From Apostichopus japonicus (lineage: Eukaryota; Echinodermata; Holothuroidea; Aspidochirotida; Stichopodidae): a stretch of 64,000 nucleotides of DNA. Shown here piece after piece: positions 1 to 12,988 of the stretch. The stretch is from assembly GCF_037975245.1 (NCBI RefSeq), contig NC_092577.1, positions 36,138,898-36,202,897 on the forward strand. Reading direction: 5' to 3'. The notes under the pieces were generated by a model. The model did not search any database. It saw only the letters and a program-made list of their open reading frames with translations, and had not been told where the DNA came from. Each line of letters opens with the position of its first letter. The stretch's first letter is position 1. Both the position numbers and the translations under genes were made by a program.

Positions 1-3000
1 CATATAATGGTCTAGATACATTCATTTGAATAAATTTTCAGGCCCATAAGAATCATTGATTGTTGCCTATCCTAAGTTTCCTACCAACATCATGACCCCC
101 TCCCTACAGTAATCAAACTCTAGATTCCTTGCAATCGTATACAAGTCCTATAAGTATATATGCAGAGATATACAATGAGTGTAAAGTAGGTATTATTATT
201 GTTTGGATCAACGCCTTAATTTTGGTACTATGAAAGTTCCCATATAATGGTCTAGATACATTCATTTGAATAATTTATCAGGCCCATAGGAATCATTGAC
301 TATTTCCTATCTTCAGTTGTCTACCCATATCCTGACCCCCCCCCCCCCGCAGTTATCATTCTTTAGATTCACTGCAATTGTATACAAATGCAGAGATTAT
401 TGCCTAGATCCTCTATTCCCTACCCAGATCCTGACCCCCACCCCCAGTTTATAGCTCCATGATTTAATTGACCAGGGCTGTACAGGCCTACAGTAATCAA
501 TATTTAGATTCTCTATAATTGTATACAAGTCCTATCAAGGTATATATGCAGAGATGTACAGTGAGTGTTAAGTAGGTAATATTAGTGTTTGAGCCATTGC
601 CTTAATTTTGGTACTATGAAAGTTCCCATATAATGGTCTAGATACATTCATTTGAATAAATTTTCAGGACCATAAGAATCATTGATTGTTGCCTATCCTA
701 AGTTTCCTACCAACATCATGACCCCCTCCCTACAGTAATCAAACTCTAGATTCCTTGCAATCGTATACAAGTCCTATAAGTGTATATGCAGAGATATACA
801 GTGAGTGTAAAGTAGGTATTATTATTGTTTGGATCAACGCCTTAATTTGGTACTATGAAAGTTCCCATATAATGGTCTAGATACATTCATTTGAATAATT
901 TTTCAGGCCCATAGGAATCATTGACTATTTCCTATCTTCAGTTTTCAACCCATATCCTGACCCCCCCCCCCCCTGCAGTTATCATTCTTTAGATTCACTG
1001 CAATTGTATACAAATGCAGAGATTATTGCCTAGATCCTCTATTCCCTACCCAGATCCTGACCCCCACCCCCTACAGTAATCAATCTCTAGCTATATGTTT
1101 ATAGCTCCATGATTTAATTGACCAGGGCTGTACAGGCCTACAGTAATCAATATTTAGATTCTCTATAATTGTATACAAGTCCTATCAAGGTATATATGCA
1201 GAGATGTACAGTGAGTGTTAAGTAGGTAATATTAGTGTTTGAGCCATTGCCTTAATTTTGGTACTATGAAAGTTCCCATATAATGGTCTAGACACATTCA
1301 TTTGAATAAATTTTCAGGCCCATCAGAATCATTGATTGTTGCCTATCCTAAGTTTCCTACCGACATCATGACCCCCTCCCTACAGTAATCAAACTCTAGA
1401 TTCCTTGCAATCGTATACAAGTCCTATAAGTGTATATGCAGAGATATACAGTGAGTGTAAAGTAGGTATTATTATTGTTTGGATCAACACCTTAATTTGG
1501 TACTATGAAAGTTCCCATATAATGGTCTAGATACATTCATTTGAATAATTTTTCAGGCCCATAGGAATCATTGACTATTTCCTATCTTCAGTTTTCAACC
1601 CATATCCTGACCCCCCCCCCCCTGCAGTTATCATTCTTTAGATTCACTGCAATTGTATACAAATGCAGAGATTATTGCCTAGATCCTCTATTCCCTACCC
1701 AGATCCTGACCCCCACCCCCTACAGTAATCAATCTCTAGCTATATGTTTATAGCTCCATGATTTAATTGACCAGGGCTGTACAGGCCTACAGTAATCAAT
1801 ATTTAGATTCTCTATAATTGTATACAAGTCCTATCAAGGTATATATGCAGAGATGTACAGTGAGTGTTAAGTAGGTAATATTAGTGTTTGAGCCATTGCC
1901 TTAATTTTGGTACTATGAAAGTTCCCATATAATGGTCTAGACACATTCATTTGAATAAATTTTCAGGCCCATCAGAATCATTGATTGTTGCCTATCCTAA
2001 GTTTCCTACCGACATCATGACCCCCTCCCTACAGTAATCAAACTCTAGATTCCTTGCAATCGTATACAAGTCCTATAAGTGTATATGCAGAGATATACAG
2101 TGAGTGTAAAGTAGGTATTATTATTGTTTGGATCAACGCCTTAATTTGGTACTATGAAAGTTCCCATATAATGGTCTAGATACATTCATTTGAATAATTT
2201 TTCAGGCCCATAGAAATCATTGACTATTTCCTATCTTCAGTTTTCTACCCATATCCTGACCCCCCCCCCCCTGCAGTTATCATTCTTTAGATTCACTGCA
2301 ATTGTATACAAATGCAGAGATTATTGCCTAGATCCTCTATTCCCTACCCAGATCCTGACCCCCACCCCCTACAGTAATCAATCTCTAGCTATATGTTTAT
2401 AGCTCCATGATTTAATTGACCAGGGCTGTACAGGCCTACAGTAATCAATATTTAGATTCTCTATAATTGTATACAAGTCCTATCAAGGTATATATGCAGA
2501 GATGTACAGTGAGTGTTAAGTAGGTAATATTAGTGTTTGAGCCATTGCCTTAATTTTGGTACTATGAAAGTTCCCATATAATGGTCTAGACACATTCATT
2601 TGAATAAATTTTCAGGCCCATAAGAATCATTGATTGTTGCCTATCCTAAGTTTCCTACCGACATCATGACCCCCTCCCTACAGTAATCAAACTCTAGATT
2701 CCTTGCAATCGTAAAAAAGTCCTATAAGTGTATATGCAGAGATATACAGTGAGTGTAAAGTAGGTATTATTATTGTTTGGATCAACGCCTTAATTTGGTA
2801 CTATGAAAGTTCCCATATAATGGTCTAGATACATTCATTTGAATAATTTTTCAGGCCCATAGAAATCATTGACTATTTCCTATCTTCAGTTTTCTACCCA
2901 TATCCTGACCCCCCCCCCCTGCAGTTATCATTCTTTAGATTCACTGCAATTGTATACAAATGCAGAGATTATTGCCTAGATCCTCTATTCCCTACCCAGA

Positions 3001-5434
3001 TCCTGACCCCCACCCCCTACAGTAATCAATCTCTAGATATATGTTTATAGCTCCATGATTTAATTGACCAGGGCTGTACAGGCCTACAGTAATCAATATT
3101 TAGATTATCTATAATTGTATACAAGTCCTATCAAGGTATATATGCAGAGATGTACAGTGAGTGTAAAGTAGGTATTATTATTGTTTGGATCAACGCCTTA
3201 ATTTTGGTACTATGAAAGTTCCCATATAATGGTCTAGATACATTCATTTGAATAATTTTTCAGGCCCATAGGAATCATTGACTATTTCCTATCTTCAGTT
3301 TTCTACCCATATCCTGACCCCCCCCCCCCCTGCAGTTATCATTCTTTAGATTCACTGCAATTGTGTACAAATGCAGAGATTATTGCCTAGATCCTCTATT
3401 CCCTACCCAGATCCTGACCCCCACCCCCTACAGTAATCAATCCCCCCTCTAGCTATATGTTTATAGCTCCATGATTTAATTGACCAGGGCTGTACAGGCC
3501 TACAGTAATCAATATTTAGATTCTCTATAATTGTATACAAGTCCTATCAAGGTATATATGCAGAGATGTACAGTAAATGTGTTAAGTAGGTAATATTAGT
3601 GTTTGAGCCATTGCCTTAATTTTGGTACTATGAAAGTTCCCATATAATGGTCTAGATACATTCATTTGAATAAATTTTCAGGCCCATAAGAATCATTGAT
3701 TGTTGCCTATCCTAAGTTTCCTACCAACATCATGACCCCCTCCCTACAGTAATCAAACTCTAGATTCCTTGCAATCGTATACAAGTCCTATAAGTATATA
3801 TGCAGAGATATACAATGAGTGTAAAGTAGGTATTATTATTGTTTGGATCAACGCCTTAATTTTGGTACTATGAAAGTTCCCATATAATGGTCTAGATACA
3901 TTCATTTGAATAATTTATCAGGCCCATAGGAATCATTGACTATTTCCTATCTTCAGTTGTCTACCCATATCCTGACCCCCCCCCCCCCCCCGCAGTTATC
4001 ATTCTTTAGATTCACTGCAATTGTATACAAATGCAGAGATTATTGCCTAGATCCTCTATTCCCTACCCAGATCCTGACCCCCACCCCCTACAGTAATCAA
4101 TCTCTAGATATATGTTTATAGCTCCATGATTTAATTGACCAGGGCTGTACAGGCCTACAGTAATCAATATTTAGATTCTCTATAATTGTATACAAGTCCT
4201 ATCAAGGTATATATGCAGAGATGTACAGTGAGTGTTAAGTAGGTAATATTAGTGTTTGAGCCATTGCCTTAATTTTGGTACTATGAAAGTTCCCATATAA
4301 TGGTCTAGATACATTCATTTGAATAAATTTTCAGGACCATAAGAATCATTGATTGTTGCCTATCCTAAGTTTCCTACCAACATCATGACCCCCTCCCTAC
4401 AGTAATCAAACTCTAGATTCCTTGCAATCGTATACAAGTCCTATAAGTGTATATGCAGAGATATACAGTGAGTGTAAAGTAGGTATTATTATTGTTTGGA
4501 TCAACACCTTAATTTGGTACTATGAAAGTTCCCATATAATGGTCTAGATACATTCATTTGAATAATTTTTCAGGCCCATAGGAATCATTGACTATTTCCT
4601 ATCTTCAGTTTTCAACCCATATCCTGACCCCCCCCCCCCCTGCAGTTATCATTCTTTAGATTCACTGCAATTGTATACAAATGCAGAGATTATTGCCTAG
4701 ATCCTCTATTCCCTACCCAGATCCTGACCCCCACCCCCTACAGTAATCAATCTCTAGCTATATGTTTATAGCTCCATGATTTAATTGACCAGGGCTGTAC
4801 AGGCCTACAGTAATCAATATTTAGATTCTCTATAATTGTATACAAGTCCTATCAAGGTATATATGCAGAGATGTACAGTGAGTGTTAAGTAGGTAATATT
4901 AGTGTTTGAGCCATTGCCTTAATTTTGGTACTATGAAAGTTCCCATATAATGGTCTAGATACATTCATTTGAATAAATTTTCATGCCCATAAGAATCATT
5001 GATTGTTGCCTATCCTAAGTTTCCTACCAACATCATGACCCCCTCCCTACAGTAATCAAACTCTAGATTCCTTGCAATCGTATACAAGTCCTATAAGTAT
5101 ATATGCAGAGATATACAGTGAGTGTAAAGTAGGTATTATTATTGTTTGGATCAACGCCTTAATTTGGTACTATGAAAGTTCCCATATAATGGTCTAGATA
5201 CATTCATTTGAATAATTTTTCAGGCCCATAGGAATCATTGACTATTTCCTATCTTCAGTTTTCTACCCATATCCTGACCCCCCCCCCCCCTGCAGTTATC
5301 ATTCTTTAGATTCACTGCAATTGTATACAAATGCAGAGATTATTGCCTAGATCCTCTATTCCCTACCCAGATCCTGACCCCCACCCCCTACAGTAATCAA
5401 TCTCTAGATATATGTTTATAGCTCCATGATCTTC
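1..5434. repeat. Satellite array with nested higher-order repeat structure
   Basis: The motif catataatggtctaga recurs at 1, 241, 627, 866, 1277, 1516, 1926, 2165, 2575, 2814, 3223, 3641, 3881, 4294, 4533, 4944 and 5183. The intervals alternate between about 240 and about 410 bp, so the higher-order unit is about 650 bp (a short A unit plus a long B unit). The B unit has an extra internal segment with a run of 9-16 C residues, a CCCCCACCCCC tract and a second copy of the cagtaatcaat-containing half. The array runs off the left edge and stops near 5434 at a transition to non-repetitive DNA. The short frames that recur every 649 bp here are a by-product of the period and contain no recognisable protein. 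Confidence 0.95.
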
Positions 5435-7012
5435 AGTTCATCTTCAGTTCCCTACAGTTGTAAGTATACATTTATACACAGATTCCGATACGAGTGCATG
5501 TGACTTTACCTACGTACACTTAATAACAGCCTCTGCGAAGTCACCATGTTAATGATTAACATTAGTCTATCACTCAATTTGTCCTAATGTCGTTTTCGAT
5601 CTTCTTTAGTTGACGGACTATTATGTAGACAAGCCTTATTTTTAACTTCCAGGGGTCATAAAAATGTAACTTTACTACCCACAAAGCTCAAGAATTCAAG
5701 AGTATGAAAAAGTTAGGTAATTACTGAGTAAAAATGTAAGTTTACACGGGCAAGTTGTGCACTAATGACTCAACATTTAAGATGGAACCTTTTTTGCGAA
5801 ACTAGCTGTTCCAGTGTCCATCCTATGAATACTTGCCAAACATGATTTGGCTGTGTAAATTCGAACTTCGAATATTGATTTCAATTTTATTTCATATGAA
5901 AAGAACCTGAAAGTACTGACCATTGGGTAAATAGGTATGTTGTTTTCAGGCCATATCGGTACATCTATCAAATTTGAAAAACTTGGACGAACAAAGTTGT
6001 TTTCGTTCACAAAATATGGACATTTCAACATACTATGTGATAGCCATGCTGATTTGTGTGTGCGTATTGTCATGTGATTGTCATTTGGCAGCAATGCTGG
6101 TTTGCGAATTTTTTAGAGTAATTTTGAGTTGCCCCTCTGACTGGACTACGGAATTGCAAGAAAAACGGCCTTGCCCCACGGTCTAAGACTGATAATAGTG
6201 ATGTAGACCAAGCCCTGGTTAAAATATACCAGGATGGGGTCAAAATTTTACCAGGTTCCGGGTCAGTTTGCCACCTACACAATCCTGGACAACTTGACTA
6301 GGAAATTCTGGTCAAATAAGCTTCACCAAGATCCTGGTTAATTTGTGACCAGGATTAATGGTCAGTTGGTACCAGGATTAATGTCAGAGGTTTAACAAAT
6401 TACCTGGTTCTTTATCCATAGCATAACTAGGATTTTATTCATTATTTAATGAGACATCATTGTCAGATTGTAAACCCACCTCTTTGTCAAATAACCTTAA
6501 TAACCTAGGCCCAGGACAAAAACAGCCTATAGACTTAACACAATTTTGGTAAATTAAGTACTAAGAATCCTTGTTAGATACAGACCCTTAACCTATTCAG
6601 CTGTCTCAGATGTCCTCCTTATGAATGCATCAGGCATTAAAAACTGTCATTTCCCTGGATATTGCATAACAATAGCATTGTAACGTGGCATGGTACGTAT
6701 TGAACAAACTGAAACACCAACAAGTAAAAACATGTACAAAAATAAACAAGTACAAAAACTTGAGGGTGTAACTATCTATTCATAAAACATCTTTAGTAAA
6801 TCTTCAATCAACAAATAGTAAAACATGAATGTAAATGTAAGAGAATGTTTGATGGCAAGTGGTGTAAATATATATATAGATTTATAATCAGGCAAATGCA
6901 TTAGAAGAATGAGAGGCATAATGGACAGATATTAAGAAGGTAATACTTTAACTAGTGTTTGTATCATATCAATAAGTAAACATGTAAACATTAAAACAAT
7001 ATTATGGCGGGT
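5435..7012. other. Gene-free stretch
   Basis: I see no supportable gene or RNA. Between about 6205 and 6385 the words accagg and cctgg recur many times on alternating strands (for example near 6229, 6250, 6330 and 6350), which suggests a degraded inverted or short-period repeat. The rest is AT-rich and without long frames. Confidence 0.5.
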
Positions 7013-7020
7013 GTTTTACA

Positions 7021-7662
7021 CAAGGGTGGCTGAAGCACTTTTAATCTGGGGGGGCAACGACATCAAAGGGCACTTTGCAGAAATCCGATTCGACTGATGC
7101 AGCCTTATATTTAGCACCCTTTATAACTCTTATTGTACTATCTTATTTGCGTATACACATCACTCCATCAACCCCCCCCCCCTCCTCAAGCAAAATTTGT
7201 ATGCTAGCACTGCAATATCCAATGTGCAAATTGGGAAACAAGGAAGTAGTTTTCTTTTGAGACCAAATGAGGTGAAATCATGCTAGTTGCTAATGTAGGA
7301 ATCTTCCGAATTAGAGTTTATTTCTTGTTAGTATCTTAACAAAGTTTTCCTGCAGTGGAAATAGCTTTGAGTTTGACCCACAGAGATTCTTTAAAAGTCT
7401 GGGTCGTGCCAGGATTTGCAAAGTTGTATGCACGACTACCTGAGCGGAGCGCCACCATCGGTTGGCGCAGAGCGTACAAGAAAATTTTTGGTTTTACAAA
7501 CCCCTCAGATGGCCGGAAACGGCCCTTCCCGAGTGTTCATTCTGGTTCTCTTGCTAATTGAGACACCTCAATTTTTATGTAGAAAAAGGACACATTTTTA
7601 ACCTGAGGAAAAGTGGGGGGGCACATGCCCCTTGTGCCCCCCTCCCGGTTCCGCCGCCCTTG
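7021..7662. mobile_element. hAT-like non-autonomous DNA element (MITE)
   Basis: The ends form a short inverted repeat, CAAGGGTGGC at the left and GCCGCCCTTG at the right. They are flanked by near-identical 8-bp sequences, gttttaca (7013-7020) and gtttcaca (7663-7670). An 8-bp target duplication with ends starting in CA is typical of the hAT superfamily. The interior has no transposase frame. It contains the dispersed module with gcggagcgccaccat and ggttggcgc near 7443-7470, which recurs elsewhere in the window. Confidence 0.65.
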
Positions 7663-7924
7663 GTTTCACATACAAAGTACAAAGTACAGCTATTACTACT
7701 AAAATAATACAGCTAAAATTACTATTGTACAAAAAACATGGATATTAATAGTTATTAATAGTTCAACATGGATATTACTAGTTCAACCTTAGGGGGGAAC
7801 AGGGGGCACATGCCCCCTGTGCCCCCCCCCCCCCGGTTCCGCCGCCCTTGGTTTCACGTACAAAGTACAGCTATTACTACTAAAATAATACAGCTAAAAT
7901 TACTATTGTACAAAAAACATGGAT
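7616..7924. repeat. Local direct duplication covering an element end and its flank
   Basis: About 125 bp at 7616-7743 (the G/C-rich right end of the 7021-7662 element plus its flank, with tattactactaaaataatac) is repeated at 7801-7924 with few changes. The second copy has a longer C run and lacks one aaagtac unit. The duplication includes both element end and host flank, so it arose after the element inserted. Confidence 0.8.
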
Positions 7925-8855
7925 AACACACATGGTGAAAGATTTGAAGTTTAAAGTAAGCATATAACTACAAGTAATTAATTACTTTAAAAAATTTTTA
8001 AGAAAAATAGTGTTGTACTACTGCCTTTAGTCATCTTTCTTAAAATACTCCAGCAGGAGTTGAATAGGGAAATCTTTTGAACTGCTGAAAATGTTTAGTC
8101 ATTATTATTCAAAACCCATTGAAATCAATCAAATACAACGAGGGTTTCGTATACCATGATGAACCATACTGTACATGAATTTTGCATCACATGTTATTTT
8201 TTGCTACAAGGTTGTCAGATGTTGACCTATGTTCCCTTTTGATATGGAACCGTGAAAACTATGTACTTCAAACAAGTTTTGATTTCAGTAAGATTTAATG
8301 ATAGTTTGAAATTTTCATCACAATTTCAGTTTGTCAAATGACCCTTGATTCCATGAACAGCAATACCATGTCTATGAAGTTTTAAATATACAGCTGATTC
8401 TGATTTATCATGCTATGAGTGAAAATAAAAAAGTGTTAAGAAATTGTTCACGAACTGAAAAGTCTTTGACTATCTAAAACAAAAAGTGTTATAGAGGACT
8501 AGAGGAGAAACTTGATGGACTCACCTCTCCCTAAGGTTGAACTATTAATACTAACTGAATGCATCGTTCTGGTCTTTGACAGATAAGTACACACAAATTG
8601 AAAGCTCATTTGTAGTTATGATGTATTGAAAACTTAATAACCCGTATGAAGGACGGTAGATTCCCCTTGGGAGACTGGTTGGAAGAATTGCTACAAATGT
8701 TGACAAAGATAGGCCAACTCTAGTACTGAAGATAGGAAGAAAAGTTATAACAAACAAATGATATTGATGTCACGTTTCGACACATTACAAACCATTACAA
8801 TAAAAGAGAATGAACAATAGTTGGAAATAAGTGATGCTGTTTCAAGCGCCTGGCA
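7925..8855. other. Gene-free stretch downstream of the SAM-like gene
   Basis: No coding sequence is supported here. It lies 3' of the minus-strand gene ending at 8856 and should include its 3' UTR. I could not place a polyadenylation signal with confidence. Confidence 0.4.
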
Positions 8856-9176
8856 TCAGTCATCCATTCCTGCTTTCAATGCAGCCCTCATTGCAATCAG
8901 GGCAGTTGATGTTTTTGATTTGACGTTACTGTCCAGTTCGTAAAGAACCTTCTGGGCAAACTCCCATGTGACCGCACATTGCCACGGATAGTGAAGGTCT
9001 AATACATAGAACAACTTGAAGCAAACATCAAGAGCTTGTAGTAGGGTCTGATGCTCTAATCCATGCCCATCCGCCACAACAAAATATTGATGGGCAGCAT
9101 TCCTATCACCCATTATTAAGACAAAAGGCTGGCGGTTGTCAACTTCCTCCAAGTATTTGGGCATGTTGGTGCCAAC
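8856..9176 (-). CDS. SAM-like gene, last coding exon
   Basis: It is preceded on the minus strand by a T-rich tract and TTTTTGAAG as acceptor. It encodes 106 residues before TGA at 8856-8858. The frame runs open further upstream into the intron (to 9272), but homology-like sequence begins at the acceptor. Confidence 0.65.
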   Translation of the reverse strand, partial: VGTNMPKYLEEVDNRQPFVLIMGDRNAAHQYFVVADGHGLEHQTLLQALDVCFKLFYVLDLHYPWQCAVTWEFAQKVLYELDSNVKSKTSTALIAMRAALKAGMDD

Positions 9177-12100
9177 CTTCAAAAACAGAAAAATGCAGAT
9201 TAAATATACACTTGCTGGAAAAGAACGCTTTGAAGGTATGCTGCATTGGCCCCAAATATGCCAGATATTCAAATATGGTCACCTTCGGGCAAAATTGTTA
9301 AGTCTTTAACCACCCTGAAAGAAATTTACCTCACAAGACATTCAGTCATCTTTAAGTAACTAGTCATGTCTATAAACAGACTGCAACCTTGTCTGTTGTA
9401 GCCTTATTTTTGGAAGTTCCTTTTTAATTCTTTAAAACAATCAAAACCTTGGAAAATAAGTCCATTAGGAGAGTTCATTTACAACTTTAAACAAAAGAAG
9501 CTCCCCACTTTTCCCACTACTGCCAGTACTATAAGAACAAAAAAAAAGAAGCATTTTACAGCATAAAAGAGCATTATAAAAGACTGGTTGTAAAGACCCA
9601 ATTGGTTGAAGATACTGCATAGTCACTCCAATTTATCCCATGATTACTAAAATTAACTATTCACTGTGTGTCAGTCCAAAATAATATGTACCTGTTCTTC
9701 TTGTAATTTTTTCAGGAACTTTTTCATGGTCCCACAGCTTTCACCATTTCTGTTGAGGCTGCTTGGTTTAGCAACAAGAAAGCTTCCTCATCGATCATGT
9801 TCTCTGAAGAAAAAATAGTGAAACATGGTTCAAATGTAATCCCTTTGGTACAGTACGATTGAAGTTAGTTCCCCCACCAAGAGCCTTCATCAAAAAATTA
9901 TATGAAACATTTTTAACCATTTCTGATTTGAAGCTCCATCTACAAAAAATTTGTATTCTATAATCATGTCAATTTAATAAAAACTGTCATTCATTAGATC
10001 ACTACCAGTGCTTCATCTAAGATCTAAGAGACAGTATTAGTACCAGGGGCGTAGCCAGGATTCTCAAAGTTGTAGGCATGACTATCTGAGTGGAGAGCCA
10101 CCATCGGTTGGCGCAAAGCGTACAAGAAAATTTTGGTTTCACAAACCCCCCAGATGGCCGGAAACGCCCCTTCCCGAGTTTTCATTTTGGTTCCCTGGCC
10201 TCTTGGAAGCTTGAGCCACCTCATTCAACATCACTTTTAAACCCCCCCCCCCCCAAAAAAGAAAAAAAAAACGAATTATAAAAGTACTTAATTCAATATT
10301 ACATAATGTAATTAAAATTAGCAAGGTACATGTACAGAGTAAGCCAGTAACAACAGGCAACAAAGTGCTGCAGCTCTATAAAGTCTGTTAATTAGCAATA
10401 GGCTTATTTGACTGTGGAATGCTTCTCAACTGAAATATTATGTCTGCATTAACGAGTTCTTAACTAGATGTTAAAAATCTGACAAGATCGGATCCGAGTC
10501 TTTTTCGGCAGGTAGAGTGTTGATTAAAACGGCACGCGATACAAATGAGCTAAAGCTAAATTTGGCTCAAATATAGTGCACCACTTGCAATGCAGGGTAG
10601 GAATTTAGATTTGGCTCTGGGGGGCAATTTTGGAAAATGAAAAGCTAAAAAAGCCCCCCTTAATGTATTTATGAGGGCATTTTTAAGGTTTAAGGGGGCG
10701 CTTTCCCAAAGTTCAATATGCTGTTCATGGAAAAGGTTGTAAGCAATCATTCATACATAAAACTGAGCACTACACTTTTTTCCATTTGTGTACAATTTGA
10801 CTAGATTGTGTAGCAAAATGAGATGGGATACTGAACAAATTATTCCCTGAAGTGTAATTGTAATTTGTAAGTGTTTTTTTTCGCACACATTACTTTACGC
10901 ACATAACTTTCCACTGAAAAAATTCTTGTGCGGAAAGCAACTTTTTCTTCATCTATCTGTACACTATATTTTTCCTCAATTTTAGGATACCAAATTCAGG
11001 CAGGATGATGAAAATAACATGAGAAAGTATCAAAGAACGTTGATAAAGGATGGTTAGACTGAGTTCATGTCAGAAAAGTTAAGCTGAGCTTATAATTTAC
11101 ATTTTACAGGAGGCTTGGGGTGTTGGTAATTAGGGATTATCAAAGGAGTATGAGGCAGTCAGCGGATAAAAGGGCAAAGGAATGCCCGCGTTATGAAGGA
11201 TTGAGTTTCTAATAAAGTATTAAAAATGCGGTCTGCGTTATGATGGTTTAAAAAAAAATGTTGTAAAAGGCGGTATCTTTTTGATTTTCGCTGGAAATGG
11301 CTGTATAAGTAAGGGCCTGAGCACGCATTTTGCACCAGATTTACATCTAAAATCATAGGCGATTTTTGTCTTAGCTGCATCGCTTTTGTCCATCCGTGTC
11401 AGGAGGCACTTCATTCTGTTCCTCCCCAAAAAACGGTACTTTCCGCTGAAAAAATCATTGTTTTCTGCTGTCAAATTTGTGTACGGAAAACACTGTTTTG
11501 TTTCAGCTGAAAGTAACGTGTGTGGAAAATAACATTACCCTTGAAAGACTAGTTTAACACGTTTATAGGCCTGACACACAGTCCTAGCCTAACTAAGCAA
11601 CAATTAACAGTGGGAATTAACATTAGTATGCCTAGCCATTAGTATCAGCAGGCCTAGCCTAATACTGTTAGGCTATGCGTAGCCTATGCACAAACTATTA
11701 GAGTTGCAATTGTAATATTGTAGTTGCTACAGTAGGATAAATTTCTGTCATAAAATTTAGCAAAAACACACAAGAGTAACCATTTTTAGTGACCGTTCGC
11801 TCCTTTTTAGGGCATTTATTTACAGGGCGGCATAAGTCACGGCAACTGGTTTAATGTAGGCCTAGCCTTGGCATTGTCTGCATTATATTAGCCTTCGAAC
11901 AGGACTGTGCAAAATTTAAGGTACTAAAGTAAAACACATTCCTGTTCGACAGCTAGCAATGTATAGGCTTATCCATTGCTAGACCTGTCCTAACGTTGGG
12001 CCTATAGCCCTTTTACTATGTCAACTTAGTGTTAGCCCACTTCATTGGCCTACCGAACGTCTGTTAAGACAATCGCACGTATTTCAAAGAAAATAGGTTA

Positions 12101-12204
12101 AACCTTTCTGCATCACAATAATCAAAACAAACTTTACCTTCAAATATGTCATTCAGTGATGATAGGTTCCATTCTGCTAATTTTTCTTTGACAAACTCAT
12201 CCAT
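8856..12204 (-). CDS. Three-exon gene with SAM-like N-terminus; exon 2 appears frameshifted
   Basis: Inferred exons are 12138-12204, 9692-9803 and 8856-9176, transcribed right to left. Exon 1 starts with ATG at 12204 and encodes a 22-residue start containing EKLAEWNLSSL. Its phase-1 donor joins exon 2, whose MIDEEAFLLL is the usual helix of a SAM-like fold (small, mostly helical interaction domains). Exon 2 should continue into KKFLKKLQEEQ, but that tail is in a different frame and the first frame hits TGA after KAVGP. Exon 3 opens in phase 0 with VGTNMPKYLEEV and ends in GMDD before TGA. Its ALDVCFKLFYVLDLHYPWQC resembles a C-terminal module I recall from many uncharacterised fish and invertebrate SAM-domain proteins. 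The molecular role is unknown. It could be a recent pseudogene, or the indel could be an assembly error. Confidence 0.65.
9692..9803 (-). CDS. SAM-like gene, exon 2 with frame break
   Basis: It is bounded by a pyrimidine-rich tract ending TCTTCAG on the 5' side and CAG|GTACAT on the 3' side. At 112 nt it leaves phase 2, whereas exon 3 needs phase 0. One missing base (or two extra) near the TGA at about 9729 would reconcile the two halves. Confidence 0.6.
10046..10275 (+). repeat. Dispersed repeat copy inside the SAM-like gene intron
   Basis: It begins with ccaggggcgtagccagg and carries the shared module (gccaccatcggttggcgc, then gatggccggaaacgcc) and ends in a C run followed by an A-rich run near 10240-10272. 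It is related to the elements at 7021, 12989, 15316 and 27570. A matching right end is not visible, so it is probably truncated. Confidence 0.7.
10866..11540. repeat. Possible decayed DNA element with loosely inverted ends
   Basis: The left part (cgcacacattactttacg, then ccactgaaaa) and the complement of the right part (cacacacgttactttcagc) are similar in inverted orientation. Both halves also carry a ctgaaaaaat word. No clear target duplication or coding capacity is visible. It lies in the first intron of the SAM-like gene, which is otherwise featureless. Confidence 0.35.
12138..12204 (-). CDS. SAM-like gene, coding exon 1
   Basis: The start codon lies at 12202-12204. The exon ends in GAAG followed by a GTAAAG donor (phase 1). 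I chose the ATG because it opens the SAM-like sequence directly and the splice phase fits exon 2. Confidence 0.6.
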
Positions 12205-12980
12205 GGTTTCTGGCCTGATGTGAAATATTTCGACCGACACTGTGCTAGTTGTGAAAAGCCCGTGAAGTTAGCATGTCAATTACGTCACTGAATTCAACCA
12301 GGAAAGTAGTTAAAAGTTAGAGCGTGATAAAATTCCCGTCAGGCTAACCAGAATACAGGGTGGCGGCTAATATTTGAACCCCAATGGTGTCACTTTGAGG
12401 TAACCAAGATTATTACACCAGGACGTTTTTAGAGTGTATGATTAAATAGGATTTTACACCATATAGATTAATGAGAATGCTGTTAAAAACAGTGTGGCTT
12501 ATAACCCAAAACAATCTGATTAGGCTATGTTTTGCACTAGATATTAGAAGAGAAAAATCCATACATTCTAAGCAAATCGACGAATCATAAGCAGGTGCCA
12601 CTGCCACATGACTGCCTTTCTAAAATTGAACTTCAAGTCAGAGATGTTCACACCAATTTTTTTTGCTAGTAGTTTTTCGAAATCAATGTCTCATTTGAAA
12701 GAAATATTACGGACAGGATCTCTCTCATCAAACAATCAATATAGCTGAGAGTTCTCAAAACCTATTTACAATAATTCATATTTTTAATGTCAATGAAGAA
12801 TGTCATATTGTCGATGTATCATGCGAAATAAAATAAAAGTAAAAATAGCACAACATGATTTACACTTCATACAGCATATAGCTGCATATCGGAAACAGAA
12901 ACTGGCCAACATGTGAGTAATTATACAGCCTGTTCCCTCCATGTTCATGTGCAAAACCATATTTTACTATTTTTCCTTCT
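12205..12980. other. Upstream region of the SAM-like gene, no other feature
   Basis: This should contain the promoter and 5' UTR of the minus-strand gene. I cannot point to a TATA box or initiator with confidence, and no coding sequence is supported. Confidence 0.35.
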
Positions 12981-12988
12981 AAGTCAGT

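Noticed and set aside
1571-4121. Near-identical 60-codon frames every 649 bp (1571, 2220, 3936)
   Set aside because: They follow from the satellite period, are interrupted in other units by C-run length changes, and resemble no protein.
1-5434. CRISPR-like array
   Set aside because: Units are hundreds of bases long with no short repeat and unique-spacer plan, and the DNA is eukaryotic.
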